Shown here: positions 9,145-17,063 of the stretch, in pieces
How positions within the stretch are numbered: the first letter of the stretch is position 1
Layout of the letters: every line of letters begins with the position of its first letter
NCBI GenBank assembly: GCA_913060975.1
Contig: CAJXVC010000010.1
Location: 62,001-126,000, forward strand
DNA: 64,000 bases
Direction of reading: 5' to 3'
Source of the DNA: an uncultured Gammaproteobacteria bacterium
Lineage (GTDB): Bacteria > Pseudomonadota > Gammaproteobacteria > Pseudomonadales > Pseudohongiellaceae
Made by a program: the position numbers and the translations under genes
Notes under the pieces: model-generated
Told to the model about the DNA's origin: nothing
The model's input: only the letters and a program-made list of their open reading frames with translations
The model's database searches: none

Positions 9145-10053
9145 TTACTCGTGTACGGCGTTGAGAGTATCGGACTGGTGGGTGTCAGGGTCCGGTTTGG
9201 CATTGGACTCGGGCTTTGTCTTGGATTTGGGTTTCCTAAGCAGTGCCATCCAGCCATCCTTTTTCACGATCTTGTAGCAGTCATGAAACGGGCGGTAGTG
9301 TTGTACAACAATGTTGTTGCTGTAGCCGCTCTCCCCAAAATTATCGGGCACACCTTCTTTCGGGTAGTAAGCAGTACCAAACAGATAATCGAGAAAATTG
9401 AATTCTGCCGAGAAATTCTTGTCGATAGCCTCGGGGTGATTGGAATGATGCCAGCGGTGAAATTTGGGATTGCTCATAAAATAACCCAGCCAATGGGCAT
9501 CCTTGATGTTGCCATGCCCATAACGTCCCCAAAAATCGCTAAACGCAATGTAGACCAGGGTCACTCCCGGGTCGGGTTGAAAATAAGCGATCAGCATCAG
9601 CGCGGGCAGTGCAAACAGAGTCTTGTCGAAAATGTGAAAACGGCTGGTCGAAAAAGAATCCAGAGTCTGTGAGCTGTGATGGACACGGTGAAACTGCCAA
9701 AGCATGGGAATTTTATGGCTCAGGTAGTGGGCGCCGTAAAAAGTCGTATGGCCGATCAGAAATAGCGCGAGCAGACTCCATCCCAAGTGCGCATCGACCA
9801 ACGCACCCTGTCCGGGAAATGTGTTGCCGCCGTGTTGTTGGGCGTAGGTTGCAACCCAGGCGTAGAACGCGCTATTGAGAATGATCCACAAGTGAAAGGG
9901 ATGGTAGGTGTGGACCAGATCGTTCAGAATGCCGGGGCGCAGGAGTTTCTGGCCACGTAACGGGAACAGCCTTTCCAGAATCGGGATGATCCATATCCAG
10001 CCGTACAGTGACAAGTATCCAAGCCATTGTTGCAGAACTGGTGACAGTGACAT
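9145..10053 (-). CDS. sterol desaturase / fatty acid hydroxylase family membrane protein
   Basis: Integral membrane di-iron oxygenase family. The histidine clusters are present: HYLSH, HRVHHS (after LWQF) and HRWHHS, between hydrophobic segments. About 302 residues from ATG 10053, where GGAG lies upstream; GTG 10077 would add eight residues. The C-terminal tail after the last histidine box is a lysine/proline-rich, repetitive stretch (KPKSKTKPES and following). Family members hydroxylate or desaturate sterols, carotenoids or fatty acids; the substrate here is unknown. First gene of the operon leading into pgi. Confidence 0.9.
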   Translation of the reverse strand: MSLSPVLQQWLGYLSLYGWIWIIPILERLFPLRGQKLLRPGILNDLVHTYHPFHLWIILNSAFYAWVATYAQQHGGNTFPGQGALVDAHLGWSLLALFLIGHTTFYGAHYLSHKIPMLWQFHRVHHSSQTLDSFSTSRFHIFDKTLFALPALMLIAYFQPDPGVTLVYIAFSDFWGRYGHGNIKDAHWLGYFMSNPKFHRWHHSNHPEAIDKNFSAEFNFLDYLFGTAYYPKEGVPDNFGESGYSNNIVVQHYRPFHDCYKIVKKDGWMALLRKPKSKTKPESNAKPDPDTHQSDTLNAVHE

Positions 10054-10201
10054 TCCTGAATATGCTCCATTGACCACTGGTGGTGCTACTTGGTGGCCAG
10101 CCGATCAAATATCGTATTGCTTAAGTAGAGGAGTACTTTAGCAAATAACCTGTCAAGTTAGTATGCTTGCGGCTGGCCTCTTACACAGCCCCTGAACAGC
10201 C

Positions 10202-11344
10202 ATGAAAAGCAGCAATTTCGGTTATATCCCAGCCCTTGATCACCTGCGCGGTTTTGCCGCCGTACTCGTGCTTTTTTTTCATGGTTTGCATTACATCTCC
10301 TGGGGCATGGTGTCAGTGGCGCCATATAACCCGTCCAATTGGCCCGTGGCCAGCAATCCTTTCATGGCCTTAGTGGTCGAAGGACATACGGCTGTGTCGC
10401 TGTTCTTCGTTCTCAGTGGCTTTGTGTTTACCGTGGGCTCACTCCACAAGCGCCTGAATTTTGCCGGGTTCTATCGTAATCGCCTGTTGCGCACCTACCC
10501 ACTGTTTTTGTTTTTTCTGGCACTGGGAGTCATTTTCTATGCGGAGAATGCCTCGCTGGCGGCACTGCTGCAGTCTGTTTTTTTTATGGCTAATAGCAGC
10601 ACGGCGTTCTCAGGAGGTCCATTTACTTTTGTCTCCTGGTCTATAGCGGTCGAGTGGCAATTCTATCTGCTATTTCCCTTGCTGCTACTGGCCTTACAAC
10701 GCTGGGATTGGCGTGTTTTGCCTTGCCTGATACTGGCGTTGATTGTGCTGCGTGCGGGGCTGTGGTGGCAGGGCGCGGATATGTTGCGCATCGGCTATTG
10801 GTCAATACTCGGCCGGCTCGACCAGTTTCTGATCGGCATGCTGGCAGGTATTTATTATCGTCAATTGTTTGCCCCCGGTCGGCTGCGCGATTGGCAGGCG
10901 ATTTATGGAGCAGTTTTGGTGTTGTTGGTGTTGTTCATTTTTAACCGCATGGGCGGCGGTGCGCAGAACAGTCATGTCTGGATTCTGTGGCCGACCATTG
11001 AGGCGGCAGTCTGGGCGATCTTCCTGCTGGGTTATCTATCGTTGTCGCGGCATTTTCCGAAACCTGCGGGGCGTGTGTTGGTCGCACTGGGAGCGGTCAG
11101 CTACTCGGTTTATCTGGTGCACTATGTAGTGCTGAGCTACTTCATGGGGCAGGGGTGGGACACGCTGGTAGTCGTGGGCACCCCTATCACGACGGCTCTG
11201 CTGAATACCCTGATTTTCATCTTGCCAGTGGTACTGATAGCGTCCGCGCTGACTTTTAGGGGTATTGAGCGGCCGTTTTTGCGCCGCCGACGGGCCTATG
11301 TTGCTGGATCGACAAAGGCAAATTCAGCTATTGAACCCACTTAG
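10202..11344 (+). CDS. acyltransferase family 3 (OafA/YrhL-like) membrane protein
   Basis: 380 residues with about ten hydrophobic segments. The N-terminal LDHLRGFAAVLVLFFH carries the R...H signature of acyltransferase_3, followed by FFVLSGFVFT in the second segment. Such enzymes O-acylate surface glycans, LPS or osmoregulated glucans from cytosolic acyl-CoA. There is no periplasmic SGNH domain. The end of the gene overlaps the tRNA promoter. Confidence 0.9.
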   Translation: MKSSNFGYIPALDHLRGFAAVLVLFFHGLHYISWGMVSVAPYNPSNWPVASNPFMALVVEGHTAVSLFFVLSGFVFTVGSLHKRLNFAGFYRNRLLRTYPLFLFFLALGVIFYAENASLAALLQSVFFMANSSTAFSGGPFTFVSWSIAVEWQFYLLFPLLLLALQRWDWRVLPCLILALIVLRAGLWWQGADMLRIGYWSILGRLDQFLIGMLAGIYYRQLFAPGRLRDWQAIYGAVLVLLVLFIFNRMGGGAQNSHVWILWPTIEAAVWAIFLLGYLSLSRHFPKPAGRVLVALGAVSYSVYLVHYVVLSYFMGQGWDTLVVVGTPITTALLNTLIFILPVVLIASALTFRGIERPFLRRRRAYVAGSTKANSAIEPT

Positions 11345-11359
11345 GAATTTCTGTACTAT
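11331..11359 (+). promoter_or_regulatory. sigma70 promoter of tRNA-Thr
   Basis: TTGAAC at 11331-11336, a 17-bp spacer and TACTAT at 11354-11359. The discriminator that follows is GC-rich (GCGCCGC), as expected of stringently controlled stable-RNA promoters. The tRNA begins 41 bp after the -10. The -35 overlaps the last codons of the acyltransferase gene. Confidence 0.7.
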
Positions 11360-11399
11360 GCGCCGCTCGATTGGGATAGTTGATCATTCCCTTCGTTGT

Positions 11400-11477
11400 G
11401 CCGCTATAGCTCAGCCGTGGTAGAGCAGCTGACTTGTAATCAGCAGGTCCCGAGTTCGACTCTTGGTGGCGGCACCA
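11400..11477 (+). tRNA. tRNA-Thr (anticodon TGT), CCA encoded
   Basis: I folded it by eye. The acceptor stem pairs GCCGCTA with TGGCGGC (one G-T wobble), then discriminator A and an encoded CCA. The D arm starts AGCTCAG; the anticodon stem is GCTGA/TCAGC around loop CTTGTAA, giving anticodon TGT; the T arm contains GTTCGACTC. A T-run follows the CCA directly. The discriminator A and overall match to bacterial threonine tRNAs support Thr. Confidence 0.96.
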
Positions 11478-11887
11478 TTTTTTCCTTCCTTGCTTGACCC
11501 CCTTGTTGTTCGTGCTTGAATTCTGGTCTTTGTCTTGAATGGACGGGAACGCAGTGCTCAGCCGTCCGCCATCTCCGCTTCTATCAGGTTTCAACCGATG
11601 CTCCTTAGCGGGTATTGAGATGACGTTGATAGCGGCGTACTAGCTGGCATCGATGGTCCCGAGTTCGACTCTTGGTGGCGGCACCATTTTTCTTTCCCCC
11701 CGTTTACTTCCCCTATTGTTAGCGCCTGAATTCCAGCCTGTATCTTGATTCGGCGGGGACGCAGTCGCTCAGCCGTCCGCCACCTCCGCTTCTATCAGGT
11801 TTCAACCGGTGCCCCTCAGTGCATATCGAGTTAGCGATGACTCCGGTGTTTTGTCTGGCACCGATCTTTTGGTGGCGGCACTGTTTT
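11446..11887 (+). repeat. tandem repeat of the tRNA-Thr 3' end plus downstream spacer (rtT-like)
   Basis: The last about 32 nt of the tRNA (from GGTCCCGAG to the CCA, then a T-run) recur intact at 11655-11687, exactly 209 bp on, and as a degenerate third copy ending GGTGGCGGCACTG at 11871-11883, 197 bp further. The spacers are also homologous: a well conserved block runs GCTCAGCCGTCCGCC to GGTTTCAACCG (about 11556-11598 and 11767-11809). In both units the 3' arm CCGTCCGCC can pair with a G-rich 5' arm although that arm's sequence differs between units, suggesting a kept hairpin. There is no complete second tRNA, since the 5' half is missing. Confidence 0.85.
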
Positions 11888-12505
11888 TCATTTCATTTCA
11901 TTTCTTTTCTTTTTTTGGCGGTGCGATTCAAAAATCTGTATCGCCGTCACATGATTTGACAGCCTGTGTGAACAGCACGCAACGATTCGCAAAATTCTCA
12001 TATTCGGTTGACCCTCGTTAAATCTGTGGTACCGTGAAAGCGTAAGTTGATGAGAAAGATAATCCGGCGATTAAGTGGTTCGTATTGAAATCGCGGCAGC
12101 CGGCGAATTGAAAACTATGCTAACGCACTGATTAACATAGAAAGTGTAGTTTAAGACTGGAAAACGTAGATGATTTTGAATGCTTGTGTCAGCGACACAA
12201 GCGCAGTAATAAAGCCGAATGAGTTCATTCAAGCAAAGTCTTCGAAGGAAAGTTTGCAACGAAATTCTACAAAGACAGTCTGCGAAGAAAGCATGAAAAG
12301 AAAGCATGCAAAAAGTCTACATCGAAAGTGCGTTAATGCGTGCAGAAGTGCTGAGTAATAAATCGAAAAGTCAGTGCAGCAGCGTAGGAATTGGTCACAA
12401 TTTTTACCATTAATGATTGCGACAGTGACGATTAAAAGGCCAATGAATTCTTAAAGTGAGCCGACGTAATAGACAGAAAGTGGGGAAAGTCTTGTTAAGA
12501 AACAA

Positions 12506-12541
12506 AGCAGCGCGAAGCAGGAATTATCAGCTGCTGTTTTT
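12506..12541 (+). terminator. terminator-like hairpin with T-run
   Basis: AGCAGC (12506-12511) pairs with GCTGCT (12530-12535), followed by GTTTTT. The loop is long (18 nt), so efficiency is uncertain. It could end a transcript arising in the upstream non-coding stretch. Confidence 0.4.
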
Positions 12542-12595
12542 ATCAAAATGAAAATGTTGATTAAGGTGACGAGACTGGACCGTTTCTACGGTTAC

Positions 12596-12607
12596 TTACA
12601 ATTGTAA
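12596..12607. promoter_or_regulatory. perfect 12-bp palindrome, possible operator
   Basis: TTACAATTGTAA is its own reverse complement, and lies within a wider inverted pair GTTAC/GTAAC. It sits about 195 bp before the sensor kinase start and next to the hairpin at 12612-12631. The regulator is unknown. Confidence 0.3.
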
Positions 12608-12799
12608 CAATTCGCTCTTAAGGTAGAGCGAGAAATAATTACCCATACTGGGAATGGAAGTACCAAGAAACATCGGGCAGGGAAGAATAGCGATACATTA
12701 ACGAGTTAGTAGTAACGGGCTAAATAGCGATTTTGATATTGCGATCAGTCACCTTCAGGGCGGCAACTTGGCCAAGAATTAAACTCAAGGGGACGCTGT

Positions 12800-14593
12800 T
12801 TGAAAGTTTACAGTCTTGATCCGGGCATGCATTCTCAGCAGCCTCTCACCACCGGCCCGGCAATAACTGGCGATCCACTGCTCCATTCCTCCATGGCAAG
12901 AGCATTCAGTCTGCTTATTTATAGTTGTGCGTTTCTGCTTGGCGCTATCGGTATGCTTGGTTGGTTATTGGACTCGCAAACTTTCCGGTCAGTCTTGCCT
13001 GGCTTGGCGAGTATGAAGTTCAATACGGGTTTGTGTTTTGTGCTGCTTGCTGGCTCCGGTTTTCTGCATAGACTCAAAGATCAAGCATGGATTCAATCTG
13101 CCTATGTTGCTTGTATTGCCTTGGTGGCAGCTCTGTCCGGGCTCACCGTACTGCAGTCCATGCTGCAGATAGACCTTGGTGTTGATCAACTGTTTGTCAC
13201 TGACAATGTCACTGCGGCCGATGCTCGCCCTGGTCGAATGTCGATCGGCACTTCCACGTCCTTCTTGCTGCTTTGCACTGCTTATTGGTGTGGCTACAAA
13301 CTGAATTTCAAAGCGATGCAGCTTATTGCTGTGTCAGTATTCATAATCGGACTGTTGGCGGCACTCGGTTATCTGTTCGACATCTCGTCACTGTACAGTT
13401 TCCCCTTGTTTGCAAGTTTTGCGTTACACACGGCGTTGGCAGTAATGTTTCTGGCTTCCGCAGCACTTATGGATTCGGTTAACCGCGGTTATCTACGCTT
13501 TTTCGCCGGAAATTCGCTGGGCGCTCTGGCCGCCAAGCAATTGTTACCCTACGTCGCAATCATGCCTTTCCTGCTTTCCGGTATCGTTATTGGCGGTGAA
13601 TATTTATTCGGTTATGAAGCACATTTCGGTATTTTCCTGCTTTCTATTTTGTCGTCATTAATATTGACTGTCGCGCTCTATCGCATTGCGAGATTGATGC
13701 AATTTATTGAAGCAAAGAAGCGTCGCATCGAGTTCGGTGAGAGGATAATGCATGAACGCCTCGCGAGGATGCAGCATATTGAATCCATGGGGCTGGTGGC
13801 AGGTGGTATTGCTCATGACTTTAACAATATGTTGTTGCCCATCACGTGGGCCACAGAGTTGGGGCAGTCCGAGTTGTCGCCGGACGACCCGATTTATGGC
13901 TATTTTGAGACTATTCGCAAATCCTCAGATAAAGCTGCTTTGCTTGTGTCGAGGATGATGCAATTGGGTAAAGATCAGGAACCGAGCAAAGAATTTCTAA
14001 ACCTGAATACGATCTTGAATGAATTCTCAGACATATTACGTGGAATCGTGAAGGGCAAATGCACATTAAAATTTGAACTTGAATCCAATCTCAACAGCAT
14101 GGTGGCTGATAAGCGCCAGTTAGAACAGGTTCTTTTAAATCTGGTTTCCAATGCGTGTCACGCGACAGGTAAAGGAGGTGAGATTTCGATACTAACCGAG
14201 AGTGTGGCAATTGCCGCTGCAGGGGACAATCTTTTTTCCCACACGCTCGAGCCAGGTCAGTATGTAGCTTTAAGTGTGAGTGACAATGGCTCGGGTATGG
14301 ATGAGAAGACAGCACGGCGAGTGCTTGAGCCTTTCTTCACAACGAAAGAGAAAGGTGTTGGTCACGGACTTGGGCTTGCTACAGTCAACAAGATAGTCCG
14401 TCAGCATGGCGGTGAACTGACTATCAGTAGTGAAGTGGGGCAAGGCACTATCATTCAGATCTTATTGCCAGCGACGCGTATTGCCAAGCTGCAAACTGAT
14501 GCGCGAGGCGCGAATCCAGTTGCCTCGCATCGCATCCAGGTGCTTAGCAGAGCCGAATCAGAACAGTCAGCGCACGAGCATGCCGGCTACTAG
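12800..14593 (+). CDS. membrane-bound sensor histidine kinase
   Basis: 597 residues. The N-terminal half holds about seven to eight hydrophobic segments (roughly residues 30-300), then a short linker and a PAS-less kinase core. The phosphoacceptor is His339 in GGIAHDFNNMLLPI. The ATPase domain has the N box VLLNLVSNACHAT (Asn451), DNGSGMDEKTA, EPFFTTKEKGVGHGLGLA (F and G2 boxes). There is no receiver domain and no neighbouring response regulator, so it is an orphan here. I take TTG 12800 because AAGGGGA lies 7 nt upstream; ATG 12827 is the alternative. The input signal is unknown. Confidence 0.9.
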   Translation: MKVYSLDPGMHSQQPLTTGPAITGDPLLHSSMARAFSLLIYSCAFLLGAIGMLGWLLDSQTFRSVLPGLASMKFNTGLCFVLLAGSGFLHRLKDQAWIQSAYVACIALVAALSGLTVLQSMLQIDLGVDQLFVTDNVTAADARPGRMSIGTSTSFLLLCTAYWCGYKLNFKAMQLIAVSVFIIGLLAALGYLFDISSLYSFPLFASFALHTALAVMFLASAALMDSVNRGYLRFFAGNSLGALAAKQLLPYVAIMPFLLSGIVIGGEYLFGYEAHFGIFLLSILSSLILTVALYRIARLMQFIEAKKRRIEFGERIMHERLARMQHIESMGLVAGGIAHDFNNMLLPITWATELGQSELSPDDPIYGYFETIRKSSDKAALLVSRMMQLGKDQEPSKEFLNLNTILNEFSDILRGIVKGKCTLKFELESNLNSMVADKRQLEQVLLNLVSNACHATGKGGEISILTESVAIAAAGDNLFSHTLEPGQYVALSVSDNGSGMDEKTARRVLEPFFTTKEKGVGHGLGLATVNKIVRQHGGELTISSEVGQGTIIQILLPATRIAKLQTDARGANPVASHRIQVLSRAESEQSAHEHAGY

Positions 14594-14634
14594 GGCTGGT
14601 GTGACCCAGCCCTGACTTCGACGCAGATTCGCTA

Positions 14635-15738
14635 TTAGTCGGGCAAAGCAATGCCCCGTTCTTGCAACACTTCAGCCAAAATTCTCGATCCATTCACGCC
14701 GGTAGGAAAGCCGGAGTACAAGGTGATCTGCGCCATCAATTCGGACAACTCGGCAGGAGTCACCCCGTTATCCAGTCCGCGACCAATATGCACACGAAGC
14801 TGGTCACTCTGATAGGCCGCCTGTGTCATGGCAATTGTGACCAGCGAGCGGTCCCGGGGGGACAGTGCTGGGCGCGTCCAGGTCTCGCCATAGACCAGAC
14901 CATCAATTAACTCATCCAGATAGGGCGCGCCAGGGAATCGAGCATCGGGCAGGTCCAATCCGCGAGCTGTAAAAACTTCTGCAGCCACTCTGGCAGCATT
15001 GACCCCGGTTGGAAAACCGGAATAGAAAGTGACATGAGTAATGATTTCGCTGATTTCTTCCTGTGTGACGCCATTGTCCATTGCCCGACCTACGTGATAG
15101 CGCACTTCGCTGGATGCATAGAGAGCAGTCCCGACCGCGACAGTAATCATGCTGCGATCACGTGGGGACAACTCAGGTCGCATCCAAGTTTCGGCATAGA
15201 CCACTTGATTGAGCAAATCACGCAAGTACGGTGTTTGCGGAAAAGCGCCTGGAAACTCCAATTCAGGATCGACCGGGGGTTGCCGTGAAGAGGCGCCAGG
15301 CGGTGTGGCAGGCAAACCACGCTCAGCGAAAACTTCGGCAGCTACCCGTGCGGCGTTGACGCCAGTGGGAAAGCCTGAATACCAAAGGACATGGGCAATG
15401 ATCTCTGATATTTCTGTTTGCGTAACGCCATTGTCCAAACCCCGGCCCATATGCAAGCGCAGTTCATTGGTTGCATAGAGGGCCTGATTGACAGCGATGG
15501 TGATCATGCTGCGATCACGAGCAGAAAGCTGCGGGCGTTCCCAGATATCCCCGTACAGATAAGTATTGCGGACCTGGCCCAGATAGGGAGCTGCGTCGTA
15601 GGCACCAGGAGGTGGCGGTGGCTGCTGTGCCCAGATCAGGCTGCTGACGAGCGTCAGGCAGAAAAACGACAACCAGTGCAGTGATTTACTGCGCTTGGAG
15701 ATAATGTGGCGGGGCGTCGAATTAGTTCGGTAAGGCAT
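14635..15738 (-). CDS. exported protein with three tandem carboxymuconolactone decarboxylase (CMD) domains
   Basis: 367 residues from ATG 15738, which has AAGGA upstream. The N-terminus is basic, then hydrophobic (LHWLSFFCLTLVSSLIWAQQ), a typical signal peptide, followed by a proline run. Three homologous units of about 105-120 residues follow, each with R(D/E)RS(M/L)(I/V)T, a conserved histidine in (L/R)H(M/V/I)GR, DNGVT and YSGFPTGVN. The CxxC of AhpD-type peroxidase members is absent, so this resembles the decarboxylase-like branch. Known CMD enzymes are cytosolic hexamers of single-domain chains; a secreted triple fusion could fold as pseudo-trimers (inference). Substrate unknown. Confidence 0.85.
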   Translation of the reverse strand: MPYRTNSTPRHIISKRSKSLHWLSFFCLTLVSSLIWAQQPPPPPGAYDAAPYLGQVRNTYLYGDIWERPQLSARDRSMITIAVNQALYATNELRLHMGRGLDNGVTQTEISEIIAHVLWYSGFPTGVNAARVAAEVFAERGLPATPPGASSRQPPVDPELEFPGAFPQTPYLRDLLNQVVYAETWMRPELSPRDRSMITVAVGTALYASSEVRYHVGRAMDNGVTQEEISEIITHVTFYSGFPTGVNAARVAAEVFTARGLDLPDARFPGAPYLDELIDGLVYGETWTRPALSPRDRSLVTIAMTQAAYQSDQLRVHIGRGLDNGVTPAELSELMAQITLYSGFPTGVNGSRILAEVLQERGIALPD

Positions 15739-15966
15739 TTTATTGTCCTTTTTATCATTATTGATTCTTATAATTTTTGACTTGAACCGGTCCTGGCGAA
15801 GTAAGGCTGCTGACTGCATTCGCCTATTGTCCACCTTATCCGAAAATGCGGGGGCTTGACCAGTAATGCACCGGGCATTGTGCGCTCCTGTGGGAAGCGT
15901 TTTTACTCTCAGGCCAAGTTTGGTACGCTTCGCTTCTTTCCCACCATCAATGCAGACGACAAATTC

Positions 15967-17019
15967 ATGCTAGACGACAAAGACATCCGTGAACTGGTGG
16001 TGGCGCACGGCCCTACCGTCAATACAGGCCGACCTATCAAGCAATTGATTGAAGATGGCGACATTCCCCGTTTGCAAGGCTGCACTGTATTGGAAGGCAA
16101 GGTTTCCGATTCGGTATTTGGTGAGGCGCTGGTCACCAGAAGTGGTGAGCCTCTGCGCCTCATGTTCCGCAATAACAGAATTTCAACTCATGACGTGAAT
16201 CGTGGCGCAATCCCTTTCAAGGATCAGGTGTTGGCATTTAATCATGACCACATGCTGAAACTGGTGAAGGACATACTGGGTACGTCCCAGTTTACGGTCC
16301 CCGGCCTGGCACCAAGCTCAACAGTGATTCCAGCCGAAAACCTGAAGCTTGTTAAGTTGGAAAACGTGCTGCGTATGTACATGGCTGAGAGCTCGACATC
16401 GACATCGCTATACCAGCATTGGCTGGCGGCCAGGGATGCAGGGCAGGATCTGCTCAACTATGCCGGGCATGAATTGATGGTCGCCGAGCTGGAGCCCAAT
16501 AGCGAACTTCCTTACCTGATGGACACGCCGAGTACCAAAGACGCAGTAGATCGCACTATCGATTCGCAATACTTGTTTGACAATGAAATCTGTACCGTTG
16601 CGCAATACAACCAGATCCGCAATTCATCCATCATGGCTTTTGGCATGGTGTCGCAATACCTGCGTGAGAAGCGCATGGTACTGGTAGACACCAAGACCGA
16701 GCACGGTATTAATAGTCGCGGCAATGTTGTGGCGGCTGATGAGCTTTACACAATGGATTCCTCGCGCTTTTGGCGACTTGATGATCAGGGTGAGTTGTTG
16801 ACTCGAGACGGCAAGCCGGTGTCTTTCTCCAAGGAGTTCGCGCGCGGTATGGTTAAAGAGAAGGATCAGCAATTTACTGAAGAGCAGGCTGGTGAGATCG
16901 CCATGCGTTATATCCAGGGGCTGCAACATTTGACCGGGGTCGGCTTCGCCCCCGATCTGCGTCCGAGAGATGAGCGACTTGTAGACTCAACCAACCTCAT
17001 TCTGGATGCTTTGACCTAA
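15967..17019 (+). CDS. purC: SAICAR synthetase-like protein (divergent, long PurC)
   Basis: Purine synthesis: ATP-dependent joining of CAIR and aspartate. Recognisable landmarks are LEGKVSDSVFGE (for the usual GKVRDVYE), NRISTHDV (for DRISAFDV), IPFKDQVL, KLENVLRMYMAESSTSTSLY in the position of the usual RGYLTGSGWKEY, VDTKTEHGI and DELYTMDSSRFW. At 350 residues it is much longer than the about 240-residue E. coli enzyme, and several motif residues differ. ATG 15967 begins right at the domain; an upstream TTG at 15856 is open but adds no family sequence. No other purine gene is adjacent, so the assignment is by sequence alone. Confidence 0.8.
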   Translation: MLDDKDIRELVVAHGPTVNTGRPIKQLIEDGDIPRLQGCTVLEGKVSDSVFGEALVTRSGEPLRLMFRNNRISTHDVNRGAIPFKDQVLAFNHDHMLKLVKDILGTSQFTVPGLAPSSTVIPAENLKLVKLENVLRMYMAESSTSTSLYQHWLAARDAGQDLLNYAGHELMVAELEPNSELPYLMDTPSTKDAVDRTIDSQYLFDNEICTVAQYNQIRNSSIMAFGMVSQYLREKRMVLVDTKTEHGINSRGNVVAADELYTMDSSRFWRLDDQGELLTRDGKPVSFSKEFARGMVKEKDQQFTEEQAGEIAMRYIQGLQHLTGVGFAPDLRPRDERLVDSTNLILDALT

Positions 17020-17063
17020 CTTCTCTTTCCTTTATTCGACAGCATTGCACCGGGAGGTGGTCC

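Larger units (their letters stand above)
11888..12799. other. long non-coding stretch, hairpin-rich, possibly a structured RNA
   Basis: About 0.9 kb without a credible gene. It opens with a TTTCA-type pyrimidine repeat (11886-11920), then becomes A/G-rich and poor in C, unlike its coding neighbours. Hairpins visible on the plus strand: CCG(g)CGATT with AATCGCGG (12064-12096), a perfect 9-bp stem GCTTGTGTC/GACACAAGC with a 3-nt loop (12182-12202), GAATG/CATTC (12217-12230), the element at 12506-12541 and a 7-bp stem at 12612-12631. A possible start signal is TTGACC (12008-12013) with TACCGT 16 bp later. The two short open frames inside lack ribosome sites and family features. Confidence 0.45.

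Noticed and set aside
9140..9257. N-terminal extension of pgi
   Set aside because: Low-complexity sequence overlapping the upstream hydroxylase gene; the family begins at MTSPIDS.
11640..11690. A second tRNA at the repeated 3' end
   Set aside because: Only the T arm and acceptor 3' strand are present; the upstream bases cannot form a D arm or anticodon stem.
11446..11887. Attachment sites of an integrated element at tRNA-Thr
   Set aside because: The copies are only about 200 bp apart with homologous spacers and no integrase or cargo, so tandem duplication explains them better.
11809..12358. Two short plus-strand open frames (11809-12021 and 12170-12358) in the non-coding stretch
   Set aside because: No ribosome site, no family pattern, and odd low-complexity composition.
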